A stretch of DNA of 64,000 nt from Paracoccaceae bacterium (GTDB lineage Bacteria > Pseudomonadota > Alphaproteobacteria > Rhodobacterales > Rhodobacteraceae), in the NCBI GenBank assembly GCA_020622085.1, contig JAHRYM010000001.1, positions 1,901,620 through 1,965,619 on the forward strand, written 5' to 3'. The translations under genes and the position numbers were made by a program. Under the pieces are notes generated by a model. It was given only the letters and a program-made list of their open reading frames with translations. It had not been told where the DNA came from and searched no databases. The stretch's first letter is position 1; every line of letters begins with the position of its first letter. Of the stretch, positions 38,104-46,135 are shown piece by piece.

Positions 38104-40107
38104 TCAGCGCAGATCACGCGGCACCTCACGCTCAATTGTCCGCTCGAATACCAGATCGGCCCCCGTCCATGCCCGAAGCGTGCCTTTCAGATGGAAGGCG
38201 GTCGCATCCGACCACATTTCGCTGGTGGCTTCTGTCCGGAGGCGAAGCCCGTCGCGTTCGACGACCTGGGTCCAGTCGGCCCAGCCCCGTGCCGAAAGCG
38301 GGTCGCCGGGGTGAATATCCCAGCGTTCGCGCGCGACTGATCCGGCGATGCCGCCGTGGTCGGGGTTTTCATATTCGCCGAAATCATCCTCGATGATCAG
38401 GCTGACGATGCCGCTGCGCTGATCGACCTCGCTGCGGCGGACATGGCCGCCCGGGCGGATCTCGCGCAGCGCGAGCGCGGGCGCCGCCTCGGCCGGCGGG
38501 AAGGTCACTTCATCCGTCGTGGGCGAAAGTGTCCGCACCGGCAGATCCAGCATGCCGCCCCGCAGGCTCAGCACAGCCTGCTGCGGCGCGGGCCAGAGCA
38601 TCGGCCAATAGGCCGAAGACACCGCGACCCGCAGCCGGTGGCCCTCGGGCAGGCGGTAGGCGATGTGGTCAAGCGCCACGGTCACGTCATAGACCTGCCC
38701 CGGCTCCAGCGGTGCCGGCGCCTCGTGGCTGTCGCGGTGCGTGAGGTTCAGCACGCCCCAGGTGATCCGGGTCGATGCCCCGTCGGGGTGGATGTGGTTC
38801 AGACGCACCGCCACCTGTGCCACCGGCTTGTCGGCAGCCACCCGCAGCCGCAGGACCGGCGCACCGACGATATCGGTCTGCGGCATCGGCGTGCTGTCGA
38901 AGCAGGCCGACAGCGCATCGTCGCGCCGCTGGTCTCCCGGCAATTCCGGCCCGAGCCAGATTGCACAGAACTCGCCCGCGTCCATGCCGCAATCCTGCGG
39001 GCTGGAAAGCGTGATGTCGAACCCCTCTCCGACCGCCTCGCGCCCCAGCGTCCCGGCACCCAGCCCCATCTTGCGGACAGAGATGTTCGGCGAAGGCCAG
39101 GACGGTTCGGCCAGCCAGCGGCCCGGACGTTCCTCATACCAGGCCGCCGGACGCAGCCCGTCCATCAGATAGGGCCGGTAGGCCGGATCCGCCTCAACCC
39201 CGGTGTCGATGCCCTTGAGCCAACGATCCCACCAGCGCAGGGCCTCCTGCAGGAAGCCGATCTGCGGCAGGGGCACCGCGAAATGCGGATAGCGGTGAGT
39301 CCAGGGGCCCGTGATCCCCTTCACCGGTGCGCCAAGGTGTTCGACCAGCGCGGGAACGGCATTCTTGTAGCTGTCGCTCCAGCCGCCCACCGCCAGCACC
39401 GCCGCGGTGATCGCGCCGAAGTCCTCGCAGACCGACCCGTGCCGCCAATAGGCATCGCGCCGCTGATGTTGCAACCAGCGCGCCGGCAGGAAGGGCTCGG
39501 CCTCCAGCCGCGCGAGCCAGAGCTCGCGCCAGTCCGGGCGCAGGGCCGGATCGGGCGGCCGCGACGAATAGGACCACATCGTGGCACCCCAGCCGAAATT
39601 CTCGTTCAGAAGGCAGCCGCTCTTGTAATGGATATCGTCGGCAAAGCGGTCCACCGTCGAGCAAAGCGTGATGATCGCCTTCAGCGCCGGAGGTTGCAGG
39701 GCCGCGACCTGCAGCGAATTGAACCCGCCCCAGCTGATCCCCATCATCCCGACCGCGCCCGTGCACCAGGGTTGCGCCGCGATCCAGGCGATCACCTCGC
39801 AGGCGTCCGACAGTTCCTGCGGGGTATACTCATCCGCCATCAGCCCGTCGCTGTCGCCATTGCCGCGCATGTCGACCCGCAGGCAGGCATAGCCGTGACC
39901 GGCCAGATAGGGATGGGTCAGCGCATCGCGCACCACGGTTCCGTCGCGCTTGCGATAGGGCAGGAATTCAAGGATGGCGGGAACCGGCCGCGCGGCTGCA
40001 TCCGAGGGCAACCAGACCCGCGCCGAAAGCCGGGTGCCGTCAGCCAGCAGGATGCCCATGTCGGGTGTCTCGATCACCTCATGCGCAAAGGCGGTGACTG
40101 TCTTCAT
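38104..40107 (-). CDS. CocE/NonD family hydrolase (S15-like peptidase/esterase)
   Basis: The 667-residue protein has an alpha/beta-hydrolase domain with the nucleophile elbow MGISWGGFNS (about 112-121) and a possible acid/base pair in VGGWSDSYKN and GPWTHRYPHF. A C-terminal galactose-binding-like jelly roll (about 430-660, with VRLNHIHPDGASTRITWGVL) follows, as in X-Pro dipeptidyl peptidases and cocaine esterase. No signal peptide is seen, so it acts in the cytoplasm on imported amide or ester substrates. It is the first gene before the ABC importer genes on the same strand and divergent from betC. Confidence 0.9.
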   Translation of the reverse strand: MKTVTAFAHEVIETPDMGILLADGTRLSARVWLPSDAAARPVPAILEFLPYRKRDGTVVRDALTHPYLAGHGYACLRVDMRGNGDSDGLMADEYTPQELSDACEVIAWIAAQPWCTGAVGMMGISWGGFNSLQVAALQPPALKAIITLCSTVDRFADDIHYKSGCLLNENFGWGATMWSYSSRPPDPALRPDWRELWLARLEAEPFLPARWLQHQRRDAYWRHGSVCEDFGAITAAVLAVGGWSDSYKNAVPALVEHLGAPVKGITGPWTHRYPHFAVPLPQIGFLQEALRWWDRWLKGIDTGVEADPAYRPYLMDGLRPAAWYEERPGRWLAEPSWPSPNISVRKMGLGAGTLGREAVGEGFDITLSSPQDCGMDAGEFCAIWLGPELPGDQRRDDALSACFDSTPMPQTDIVGAPVLRLRVAADKPVAQVAVRLNHIHPDGASTRITWGVLNLTHRDSHEAPAPLEPGQVYDVTVALDHIAYRLPEGHRLRVAVSSAYWPMLWPAPQQAVLSLRGGMLDLPVRTLSPTTDEVTFPPAEAAPALALREIRPGGHVRRSEVDQRSGIVSLIIEDDFGEYENPDHGGIAGSVARERWDIHPGDPLSARGWADWTQVVERDGLRLRTEATSEMWSDATAFHLKGTLRAWTGADLVFERTIEREVPRDLR

Positions 40108-40235
40108 CTCCGTCTCCCCCTTGATCCGACATGCCGTTTTATGCCCGCGACGGTCGCAGCCGGCGACGCAGGCCCGCCATTCTGTGGCAGACTCCGGCGC
40201 GGCGATCGCAGCCCCCAACCCTGAACGGAGCCGAC

Positions 40236-41738
40236 ATGACGCAGCCGAATATCCTGATCCTGATGGTCGACCAGTTGAACGGAACCCTCTTTCCCGATGG
40301 CCCGGCCGACTGGCTGCATGCGCCGAACCTGAAACGGCTGGCCGAACGCTCGGTCCGCTTTGCCAATACCTACACCGCCTCGCCGCTCTGCGCCCCGGCG
40401 CGCGCGAGCTTCATGTCGGGCCAATTGCCGTCGCGCACAAGGGTCTATGACAATGCCGCAGAGTTCGCATCCGACATCCCGACCTATGCCCACCACCTGC
40501 GCCGTGCGGGGTATCAGACCACGCTTTCGGGCAAGATGCACTTTGTCGGCCCCGACCAGTTGCACGGGCTGGAAGAACGCCTGACCACCGACATCTACCC
40601 CGCCGATTTCGGCTGGACGCCGGACTACCGCAAGCCCGGCGAACGCATCGACTGGTGGTATCACAACCTCGGCTCCGTCACCGGCGCGGGGGTGGCCGAG
40701 ATCACCAACCAGTATGAATACGATGACGAGGTCGCGCATTTCGCCACGCAAAAGCTTTATGACCTGTCGCGCGGCGCGGACCAGCGGCCGTGGTGCCTGA
40801 CCGTCAGCTTCACCCACCCGCACGATCCTTACGTCGCACGCCGCAAATACTGGGATCTTTACGAGGACTGTCCGCACCTCACCGCGCCCGAGGCCATTCC
40901 CTATGGCGACCAGGATCCGCATTCCCGCCGCCTGATGGACGCCTGCGACTGGCGCGCCTTCAACCTGACGGATGAAAACATCGCCCGCGCCCGCCGCGGC
41001 TACTTTGCCAATATCAGCTATATCGACGACAAGATCGGCGAAATCCTCGCTGTGCTGGAGGCCACCCGGCAGGAGGCCGTGATCGTCTTCACCTCGGATC
41101 ATGGCGACATGCTGGGCGAACGCGGGCTGTGGTTCAAGATGAACTTCTTCGAAGGCTCGGCGCGGGTGCCACTGATGATCGCTGGGCCTGGCCTTGCCCC
41201 GGCACGCATCGACACCCCCACCTCGACGCTCGATGTCCTGCCGACGCTCTGCGACCTTGCCGGCCTTTCGCTTGACCAGATCGCCGACTGGACCGACGGC
41301 ACCTCGCTTCTGCCGGTGGCGCAAGGTTCCGGCCGCGATGCGGTGCCGATGGAATACGCCGCCGAGGGTTCGATCGCCCCCCTTGTCGCGCTGCGCGACG
41401 GCCCCTGGAAGATGATCCGCTGCGCCGCCGATCCCGACCTGCTCTTCAACCTCGACACCGACCCGGACGAACGCATCAACCTGGCAAATGACCCCGCCCA
41501 TGCCGGAACGCTGGCCCGCCTCGGCGCCAGGATCGACGCACGCTGGAACCTCGCCCGCTTCGATGCCGCCGTCCGCGAAAGCCAGGCCCGGCGCTGGGTC
41601 GTCTACGAGGCGCTGCGCAACGGCGCCTACTACCCCTGGGATTACCAGCCGCTGCAGAAGGCGTCCGAGCGTTACATGCGCAACCACATGGACCTGAACA
41701 TCCTCGAGGATTCCAAACGCTTCCCGCGGGGCGAATAG
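40236..41738 (+). CDS. betC: Choline-sulfatase
   Basis: The 500-residue sulfatase releases choline and sulfate from choline-O-sulfate. The formylglycine precursor is Cys52 in SPLCAPARASF. Metal and substrate residues lie in MVDQLNG, SGKMHFVGPDQ and TSDHGDMLGERG. The choline-sulfatase C-terminal extension (RRWVVYEALRNGAYYPWDYQ) is intact and sets BetC apart from other sulfatases. The ATG at 40236 has ACGGAG upstream. betI, betA and betB are absent, so choline oxidation must be encoded elsewhere. Confidence 0.95.
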   Translation: MTQPNILILMVDQLNGTLFPDGPADWLHAPNLKRLAERSVRFANTYTASPLCAPARASFMSGQLPSRTRVYDNAAEFASDIPTYAHHLRRAGYQTTLSGKMHFVGPDQLHGLEERLTTDIYPADFGWTPDYRKPGERIDWWYHNLGSVTGAGVAEITNQYEYDDEVAHFATQKLYDLSRGADQRPWCLTVSFTHPHDPYVARRKYWDLYEDCPHLTAPEAIPYGDQDPHSRRLMDACDWRAFNLTDENIARARRGYFANISYIDDKIGEILAVLEATRQEAVIVFTSDHGDMLGERGLWFKMNFFEGSARVPLMIAGPGLAPARIDTPTSTLDVLPTLCDLAGLSLDQIADWTDGTSLLPVAQGSGRDAVPMEYAAEGSIAPLVALRDGPWKMIRCAADPDLLFNLDTDPDERINLANDPAHAGTLARLGARIDARWNLARFDAAVRESQARRWVVYEALRNGAYYPWDYQPLQKASERYMRNHMDLNILEDSKRFPRGE

Positions 41739-41747
41739 CGCCGGTTT

Positions 41748-41780
41748 GCCTCCGGCGGGGATATTTGGGCCAAGCTGAAG
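41748..41780 (+). repeat. Dispersed 3'-end repeat copy (plus orientation)
   Basis: GCCTCCGGCGGGGATATTTG followed by GGCCAAGCTGAAG lies 10 bp after betC. Together with the inverted copy at 41841-41884 it forms a facing pair between convergent genes. Confidence 0.65.
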
Positions 41781-41840
41781 GGACACCCCGACCCTCTTTG
41801 GCCCGGTTTCTCGCCGGCCAGTCCACGAGCAAGACGCCCC

Positions 41841-41884
41841 TTCATCTTGGCGCAAATATCCCGGGATCCGGGGCAGAGCCCCGG
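41841..41884 (-). repeat. Dispersed 3'-end repeat copy (minus orientation)
   Basis: On the minus strand this reads CCGGGGCTCTGCCCCGG (a hairpin), then ATCCCGGGATATTTGCGCC and AAGATGAA. It lies 21 bp downstream of the CaiD-like gene and probably assists termination of the carnitine operon. Confidence 0.65.
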
Positions 41885-41905
41885 CCCTGTCCAGATTTCG
41901 ATGCC

Positions 41906-42709
41906 TCAACGTCCCTTCCATACCGGATCGCGCTTCTCGGCAAAGGCCCGCGCGCCTTCCAGCTGGTCCTCGCTGGAATAAAGCCGGTCGACGGTCGCCA
42001 TCTGCCGCTTGGTGATGCGGTTCAGCGCGTCCTGGAAACGCATGTCCTCAGCCTCGCGCACCACTTCCTTGATGGCCGCGTAGACCAGCGGCGGCCCGCT
42101 CTCCAGAAGCCGCGCCAGATCCCAGGCTTTCTGCAGAAGATCGGTCGGTGTAGTGATTTCCTTGACGATGCCCCAGCGCAGCGCCTCTTCGGCGTCGAAC
42201 CAGCGGCCCGTCAGCAGAAGATCCATCGCCACGTGGTAGGGAATGCGTTTCGGAAGCTTGATCGAGGCGGCATCCGCCACCGTGCCCGAGCGGATTTCCG
42301 GCAGCGCGAAGGTCGCATTGCCCGAACAGAGGATCAGGTCGCAGGACAGCGCCAGTTCAAGCCCGCCACCGCAACAGATGCCGTTCACCGCGCAGATCAC
42401 CGGCTTGTTGAGGTTTGGCAGTTCCTGCAGGCCGCCAAAGCCGCCAACGCCATAATCGCCATCCACCGCATCGCCCGCCGCCGCAGCCTTCAGATCCCAG
42501 CCGGGGCAGAAGAATTTCTCGCCCTCGGCGCGCAGGATCGCCACGCGAAGGGTGTCGTCATCGCGGAATTCCCGGAACACCAGGCCCATGATCCGGCTGG
42601 TGACAAGGTCGATGGCATTGGCCTTCGGCCGGTCCAGCGTCACCTCAAGCACACCGCCCTCGCGGCGGGTGCGGATCGGGCCTTCGCTTCGCATCTGCAT
42701 CGGCGGCAT
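41906..42709 (-). CDS. CaiD-like carnitinyl-CoA/crotonobetainyl-CoA hydratase
   Basis: The 267-residue crotonase-fold enzyme resembles E. coli CaiD throughout, including the identical C-terminal FAEKRDPVWKGR. It also has the near-identical EVTLDRPKANAID and GWDLKAAAAGDAVDGDYG regions. Both CaiD catalytic Glu positions are kept (GGGLELAL and FALPEIRSG). It should hydrate crotonobetainyl-CoA to L-carnitinyl-CoA. Its ATG overlaps the CoA-ligase stop (TGATG). It is the last gene of the carnitine operon. Confidence 0.9.
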   Translation of the reverse strand: MPPMQMRSEGPIRTRREGGVLEVTLDRPKANAIDLVTSRIMGLVFREFRDDDTLRVAILRAEGEKFFCPGWDLKAAAAGDAVDGDYGVGGFGGLQELPNLNKPVICAVNGICCGGGLELALSCDLILCSGNATFALPEIRSGTVADAASIKLPKRIPYHVAMDLLLTGRWFDAEEALRWGIVKEITTPTDLLQKAWDLARLLESGPPLVYAAIKEVVREAEDMRFQDALNRITKRQMATVDRLYSSEDQLEGARAFAEKRDPVWKGR

Positions 42710-44706
42710 CAGGTTTCCTCCCGGATGAGCGCATCGACCGCGACGGCACCTGTCGCCTTCACGATCAGCGGATTGATTTCGATTTCTTCCAGACGCGGAT
42801 CGGCCAGCATCCGTTCGCCCAACCGAGCCGCGATGCTTGCCACCGCAGATGCATCGGCCCGGGGGCGGCCGCGATAACCATCCAGCAGCGGCCAGAGCCT
42901 CAGCCGGCCAAGCGCAGCAAGGATCTCGTCTTCAGTCGCCGGCAGCACCAGCGTTACCGTATCGGCCAGCACCTCGGCCGTGACCCCGCCCATCCCCAGC
43001 GTCAGCGTGACGCCATAGACCGGGTCGCGGCGCAGGCCCAAGAGCACCTCGGCGACCCCGCCCGTCACCATTTCTTCGACCAGATAGCCGGTGGCACCCG
43101 GCATCGCGGCCTGGCCTTCCAGTGTCGAAAGCCCGAGCCGCACGGCACCGGCCTCGGTCTTGTGCGCAAATCCAAGGCCCTTGAGCACGAGGGGCGCCGT
43201 CAGCCCGGCCGCAGGCGCGACCAGCGCCTCGAGCCGGTCCGCCCGAAGGCCGGTGGGGACCGGAACCCCTGCCTGCCGAAGCAGCGCCTTGGCTTTGTCC
43301 TCGTCCAGGAGCCGGCTTGCACCCGGCCGGATCGCCGGCGCGGGCCGCCATCCGGGGCGCCCTGCCGGTGTCTGTGCCGCCTTCAGGGCCGCCAGAGCGG
43401 TCTCCATGCCCATCAAGGGCACCACGCCACGCCCGATCATGGCAATGGCACGTTCTTCGTCGAAGTTCTCGGAAAGCGAAGCCACCGGGAAAGCCGGTCG
43501 GCCCGTCATCCGCTGTGCTGCCTCGATCGCGTCTATCGCTGGCTGGTAGGAGGACGGATCGCAGCGGTCCGGGCGCGGCGGGTCGATGAGGAATATCCCG
43601 GCATCATAGCCCTGAAGCATGGTCGAAAAGACGTCCGTGGTGCGCGGCCCGTCGCCCCAGATGAAGGTGTGGTAGTCAAGCGGATTGGCAATGGCGACAA
43701 TGGGTCCGAGGATTTCCCCCAGTCGCGCGCGCTCGGCCGCAGCCACAGGAGGGAATGTGATGCCAAAGGGCGCCGCAAGGTCGGCCACCAACCCCGCCTC
43801 GCCACCCGAGCACGACAACGAGCAGAGCCGCGGACCGATCCGAGGTCCGTGGACGTGAAAGATCTTCAGCGTCTCGATCAATTCGGACAGCGTCGCCACC
43901 TCGGCCACACCGCATTGCGCAAGGAACGCGGTCGATGCGGCCCCGCCCCCGGCCAGAGACGCCGTATGCGATGCGGCGGCGCTGCGCGAGGCTTCGGTCT
44001 TGCCGGTCTTGACGCAGGCGATGCCCTTGCCGGCGGCCCGCGCCGCCTCGGCCAGTGCGGCAAAGGCGGGCGCATCGTCGATGCCTTCCACATACATCCC
44101 CAGCGCCGTCACCCGGTCATCGGCCAGAAGCGCGCCCGCCAGTTCGGCAAGCCCCACCTGCGCGGCATTGCCCAGGCAGGCGACATAGGCCACCGGCAGG
44201 CCGCGCGTCTGCATCGTCATGTTGATCACGATGTTGGAGGACTGCGACAGGAGCGCCACGCCCCGGTCCACGCGCACGCCGCCATGCTGGTCGGGCCAGA
44301 GGAGTGCGCCGTCCAGGTAGTTGATCACGCCATAGCAGTTCGGCCCGAGGATCGGCATCGCGCCCGCAGCGCGCACCAGATCCGCCTGCATCCTCGCCTC
44401 GCCCGCCTCTTCCCAGCCCGAGGCAAAGCAGGTGGCGCCCCCGGCCTTCATCGCCGAAAGCTCCGCCACCACGTCAAGCGTCGCATGCCGGTTCACGCCG
44501 ATGAAGGTCGCATCGGGTGCGGACGGAAGGGAAGAAAGCGACGGGTAGCAGCGCGCGCCGCCGATTTCGTCACGTGTCGGATGAACGGGCCAGACCGGGC
44601 CTTCAAAGCCCATCTTGCGGCATTGTTCGACGACGTTCTTCGCCCATCCGGAACCCAGGACGGCAATCGAACGCGGGCGGAGAAGGCGGGAAAGATCGCG
44701 GGTCAT
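42709..44706 (-). CDS. NDP-forming acyl-CoA ligase, probable carnitine/butyrobetaine activation
   Basis: The 665-residue protein is a fused ADP-forming acyl-CoA synthetase: CoA-binding domain (about 8-100, RSIAVLGSGWAKNVVEQCRK), succinyl-CoA-ligase-like middle and C-terminal ATP-grasp (about 450-665, LKGLGFAHKTEAGAVRLGL and EEMVTGGVAEVLLGL). The known carnitine pathway of E. coli uses the unrelated AMP-forming CaiC, so this would be a non-homologous replacement, inferred from coupling to the CaiD-like gene. The ATG at 44706 is chosen because the CoA-binding domain starts there. The gap before it holds two inverted repeat copies. Confidence 0.85.
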   Translation of the reverse strand: MTRDLSRLLRPRSIAVLGSGWAKNVVEQCRKMGFEGPVWPVHPTRDEIGGARCYPSLSSLPSAPDATFIGVNRHATLDVVAELSAMKAGGATCFASGWEEAGEARMQADLVRAAGAMPILGPNCYGVINYLDGALLWPDQHGGVRVDRGVALLSQSSNIVINMTMQTRGLPVAYVACLGNAAQVGLAELAGALLADDRVTALGMYVEGIDDAPAFAALAEAARAAGKGIACVKTGKTEASRSAAASHTASLAGGGAASTAFLAQCGVAEVATLSELIETLKIFHVHGPRIGPRLCSLSCSGGEAGLVADLAAPFGITFPPVAAAERARLGEILGPIVAIANPLDYHTFIWGDGPRTTDVFSTMLQGYDAGIFLIDPPRPDRCDPSSYQPAIDAIEAAQRMTGRPAFPVASLSENFDEERAIAMIGRGVVPLMGMETALAALKAAQTPAGRPGWRPAPAIRPGASRLLDEDKAKALLRQAGVPVPTGLRADRLEALVAPAAGLTAPLVLKGLGFAHKTEAGAVRLGLSTLEGQAAMPGATGYLVEEMVTGGVAEVLLGLRRDPVYGVTLTLGMGGVTAEVLADTVTLVLPATEDEILAALGRLRLWPLLDGYRGRPRADASAVASIAARLGERMLADPRLEEIEINPLIVKATGAVAVDALIREET

Positions 44707-44733
44707 CACCGGCCCCCTTCCACACAGGCCGCG

Positions 44734-44778
44734 CCGGGGGCGCTGCCCCCGGACCCCCGGGATATTTGGAAACGAAAG
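44734..44778 (+). repeat. Repeat copy inside the carnitine operon (plus orientation)
   Basis: A 45-base unit, with a GGGGGC-GCT-GCCCCC hairpin followed by GGACCCCCGGGATATTTG, begins 28 bp before the CoA-ligase start. It matches the copy at 44913-44957, in opposite orientation, at 43 of 45 positions. Confidence 0.8.
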
Positions 44779-44912
44779 ACGACACCAGAAACGGGACCAG
44801 AGACACCCCGCCCGATACCGGACAGGGTGCCGTCTTCCGTTACGGTCATCGGCGTCCCCGCCTGTACCGTGCCTGAATGATGCTGCGCCAAGGTTAACAC
44901 TTCGTTGCTCAT

Positions 44913-44957
44913 CTTCCGTTTTCAAATATCCCGGGGGTCCGGGGGCAGCGCCCCCGG
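44913..44957 (-). repeat. Repeat copy inside the carnitine operon (minus orientation)
   Basis: This inverted partner of 44734-44778 begins 11 bp after the acyl-CoA dehydrogenase stop. The two arms are separated by 134 bp and could pair into one long stem in the operon mRNA. The spacer contains no convincing gene. Confidence 0.8.
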
Positions 44958-44968
44958 GGTGCCGGCGG

Positions 44969-46132
44969 TCAGGCGCCAAGCGGCCGCAGGAGTTCGCGGC
45001 TGATGATGTGGCGCTGGATCTCGCTGGTGCCTTCCCAGATCCGCTCGACCCGCGCATCGCGCCAGATCCGTTCCAGCGGCAGTTCGTCCATCAGGCCCAT
45101 GCCGCCGTGGATCTGGATCGCCTCGTCCGCGATCATCGCCAGCACTTCCGTCGCCTTGAGCTTGGCCATAGACATGTCGGCCTCGCTCACCGTGCCCTGG
45201 TCGTATTTCCAGGCGGCCTCGCGGGTCAGGAGTTCAGCGGCCTTCAACTCCATCGCCATGTCGGCCAGCTTGAAGGAGATGCCCTGGAACTTGCCGATCT
45301 TCTGGCCGAACTGTTCGCGTTCCGCCGCATAGGACAGCGCGTGTTCAAGCGCCCTTTCGGCGCGGCCAAGGCAGGTGGAGGCAACCTGGAGCCGGGTGGC
45401 GCCGAGCCAGGAATTGGCCACCTCGAAGCCCTTGTGGACCTCGCCCAGAACCTGGCTCTTGTTCAGGCGGCAGTCGTCGAATTCCAGCACGGCATTGGTG
45501 TAGCCGCGGTGGCTGACGTTGCGGTAGCCGTCGCGGACCGCAAAGCCCGGCGTGCCCTTGTCGACGAAGAAGGCGGTGATCAGTTTCTTCTTTCCACGCG
45601 GGGTGTCCTCCTCGCCGGTGGCCATGAAGACGATGGCGAAATCGGCGATGTCGGCGTGGCTGATGAAGTGCTTGGTGCCGTTCAGGATCCAGTCGTCGCC
45701 GTCAGGGCGGGCGCTGGCTTTCATGCCGCGCAGGTCCGACCCGGCGCCGGGTTCGGTCATCGCAAGGCAGTCCCATTTCTCGCCACGGATGCAGGGGTAG
45801 AGGTATTTTTCGCGCTGTTCCTCGTTCCCCGCCAGCAGAATGTTCGAGGGCCGGGCGACACAAGTCCAATGCAGCGCATAATTCGCGCGGCCCAGTTCCT
45901 TTTCGTAAAGCAGCCAGGACAGGGTATCGAGCCCAGCGCCCCCCACCTCCTCGGGCATGTTCGCGGCGTAAAGACCAGCGTCGATGGCTTTCTTCTGAAT
46001 CTCGCGGATCAGATCCATGCGCAGGTGGCCAGTGCGCTCGACCTCGGCCTCATGCGGGTAAAGTTCATTCTCGACGAAAGCGCGGGTCGTCTCGACGATC
46101 AGCTTCTGTTCTTCGTTCAGCCCGAAATCCAT
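44969..46132 (-). CDS. Acyl-CoA dehydrogenase, probable gamma-butyrobetainyl-CoA dehydrogenase
   Basis: The 387-residue flavoenzyme is a standard acyl-CoA dehydrogenase: CLAMTEPGAGSDLRGMKASA (FAD/substrate loop), RLQVASTCLGRAERALEHAL, YAAEREQFGQKIGKFQ, AIQIHGGMGLMDELPLER and the C-terminal IWEGTSEIQR. In this operon the sensible substrate is gamma-butyrobetainyl-CoA, giving crotonobetainyl-CoA; that is inference from neighbours. It starts 3 bp after the carnitine dehydrogenase gene. Confidence 0.9.
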   Translation of the reverse strand: MDFGLNEEQKLIVETTRAFVENELYPHEAEVERTGHLRMDLIREIQKKAIDAGLYAANMPEEVGGAGLDTLSWLLYEKELGRANYALHWTCVARPSNILLAGNEEQREKYLYPCIRGEKWDCLAMTEPGAGSDLRGMKASARPDGDDWILNGTKHFISHADIADFAIVFMATGEEDTPRGKKKLITAFFVDKGTPGFAVRDGYRNVSHRGYTNAVLEFDDCRLNKSQVLGEVHKGFEVANSWLGATRLQVASTCLGRAERALEHALSYAAEREQFGQKIGKFQGISFKLADMAMELKAAELLTREAAWKYDQGTVSEADMSMAKLKATEVLAMIADEAIQIHGGMGLMDELPLERIWRDARVERIWEGTSEIQRHIISRELLRPLGA

Positions 46133-46135
46133 GCT

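Noticed and set aside
44706-44912. 68-residue minus-strand open frame (starting MSNEVLTLAQHH) between the dehydrogenase and the CoA ligase
   Set aside because: Its C-terminal part is read through the repeat at 44734-44778, it has no clear ribosome site, and it resembles no family I know.
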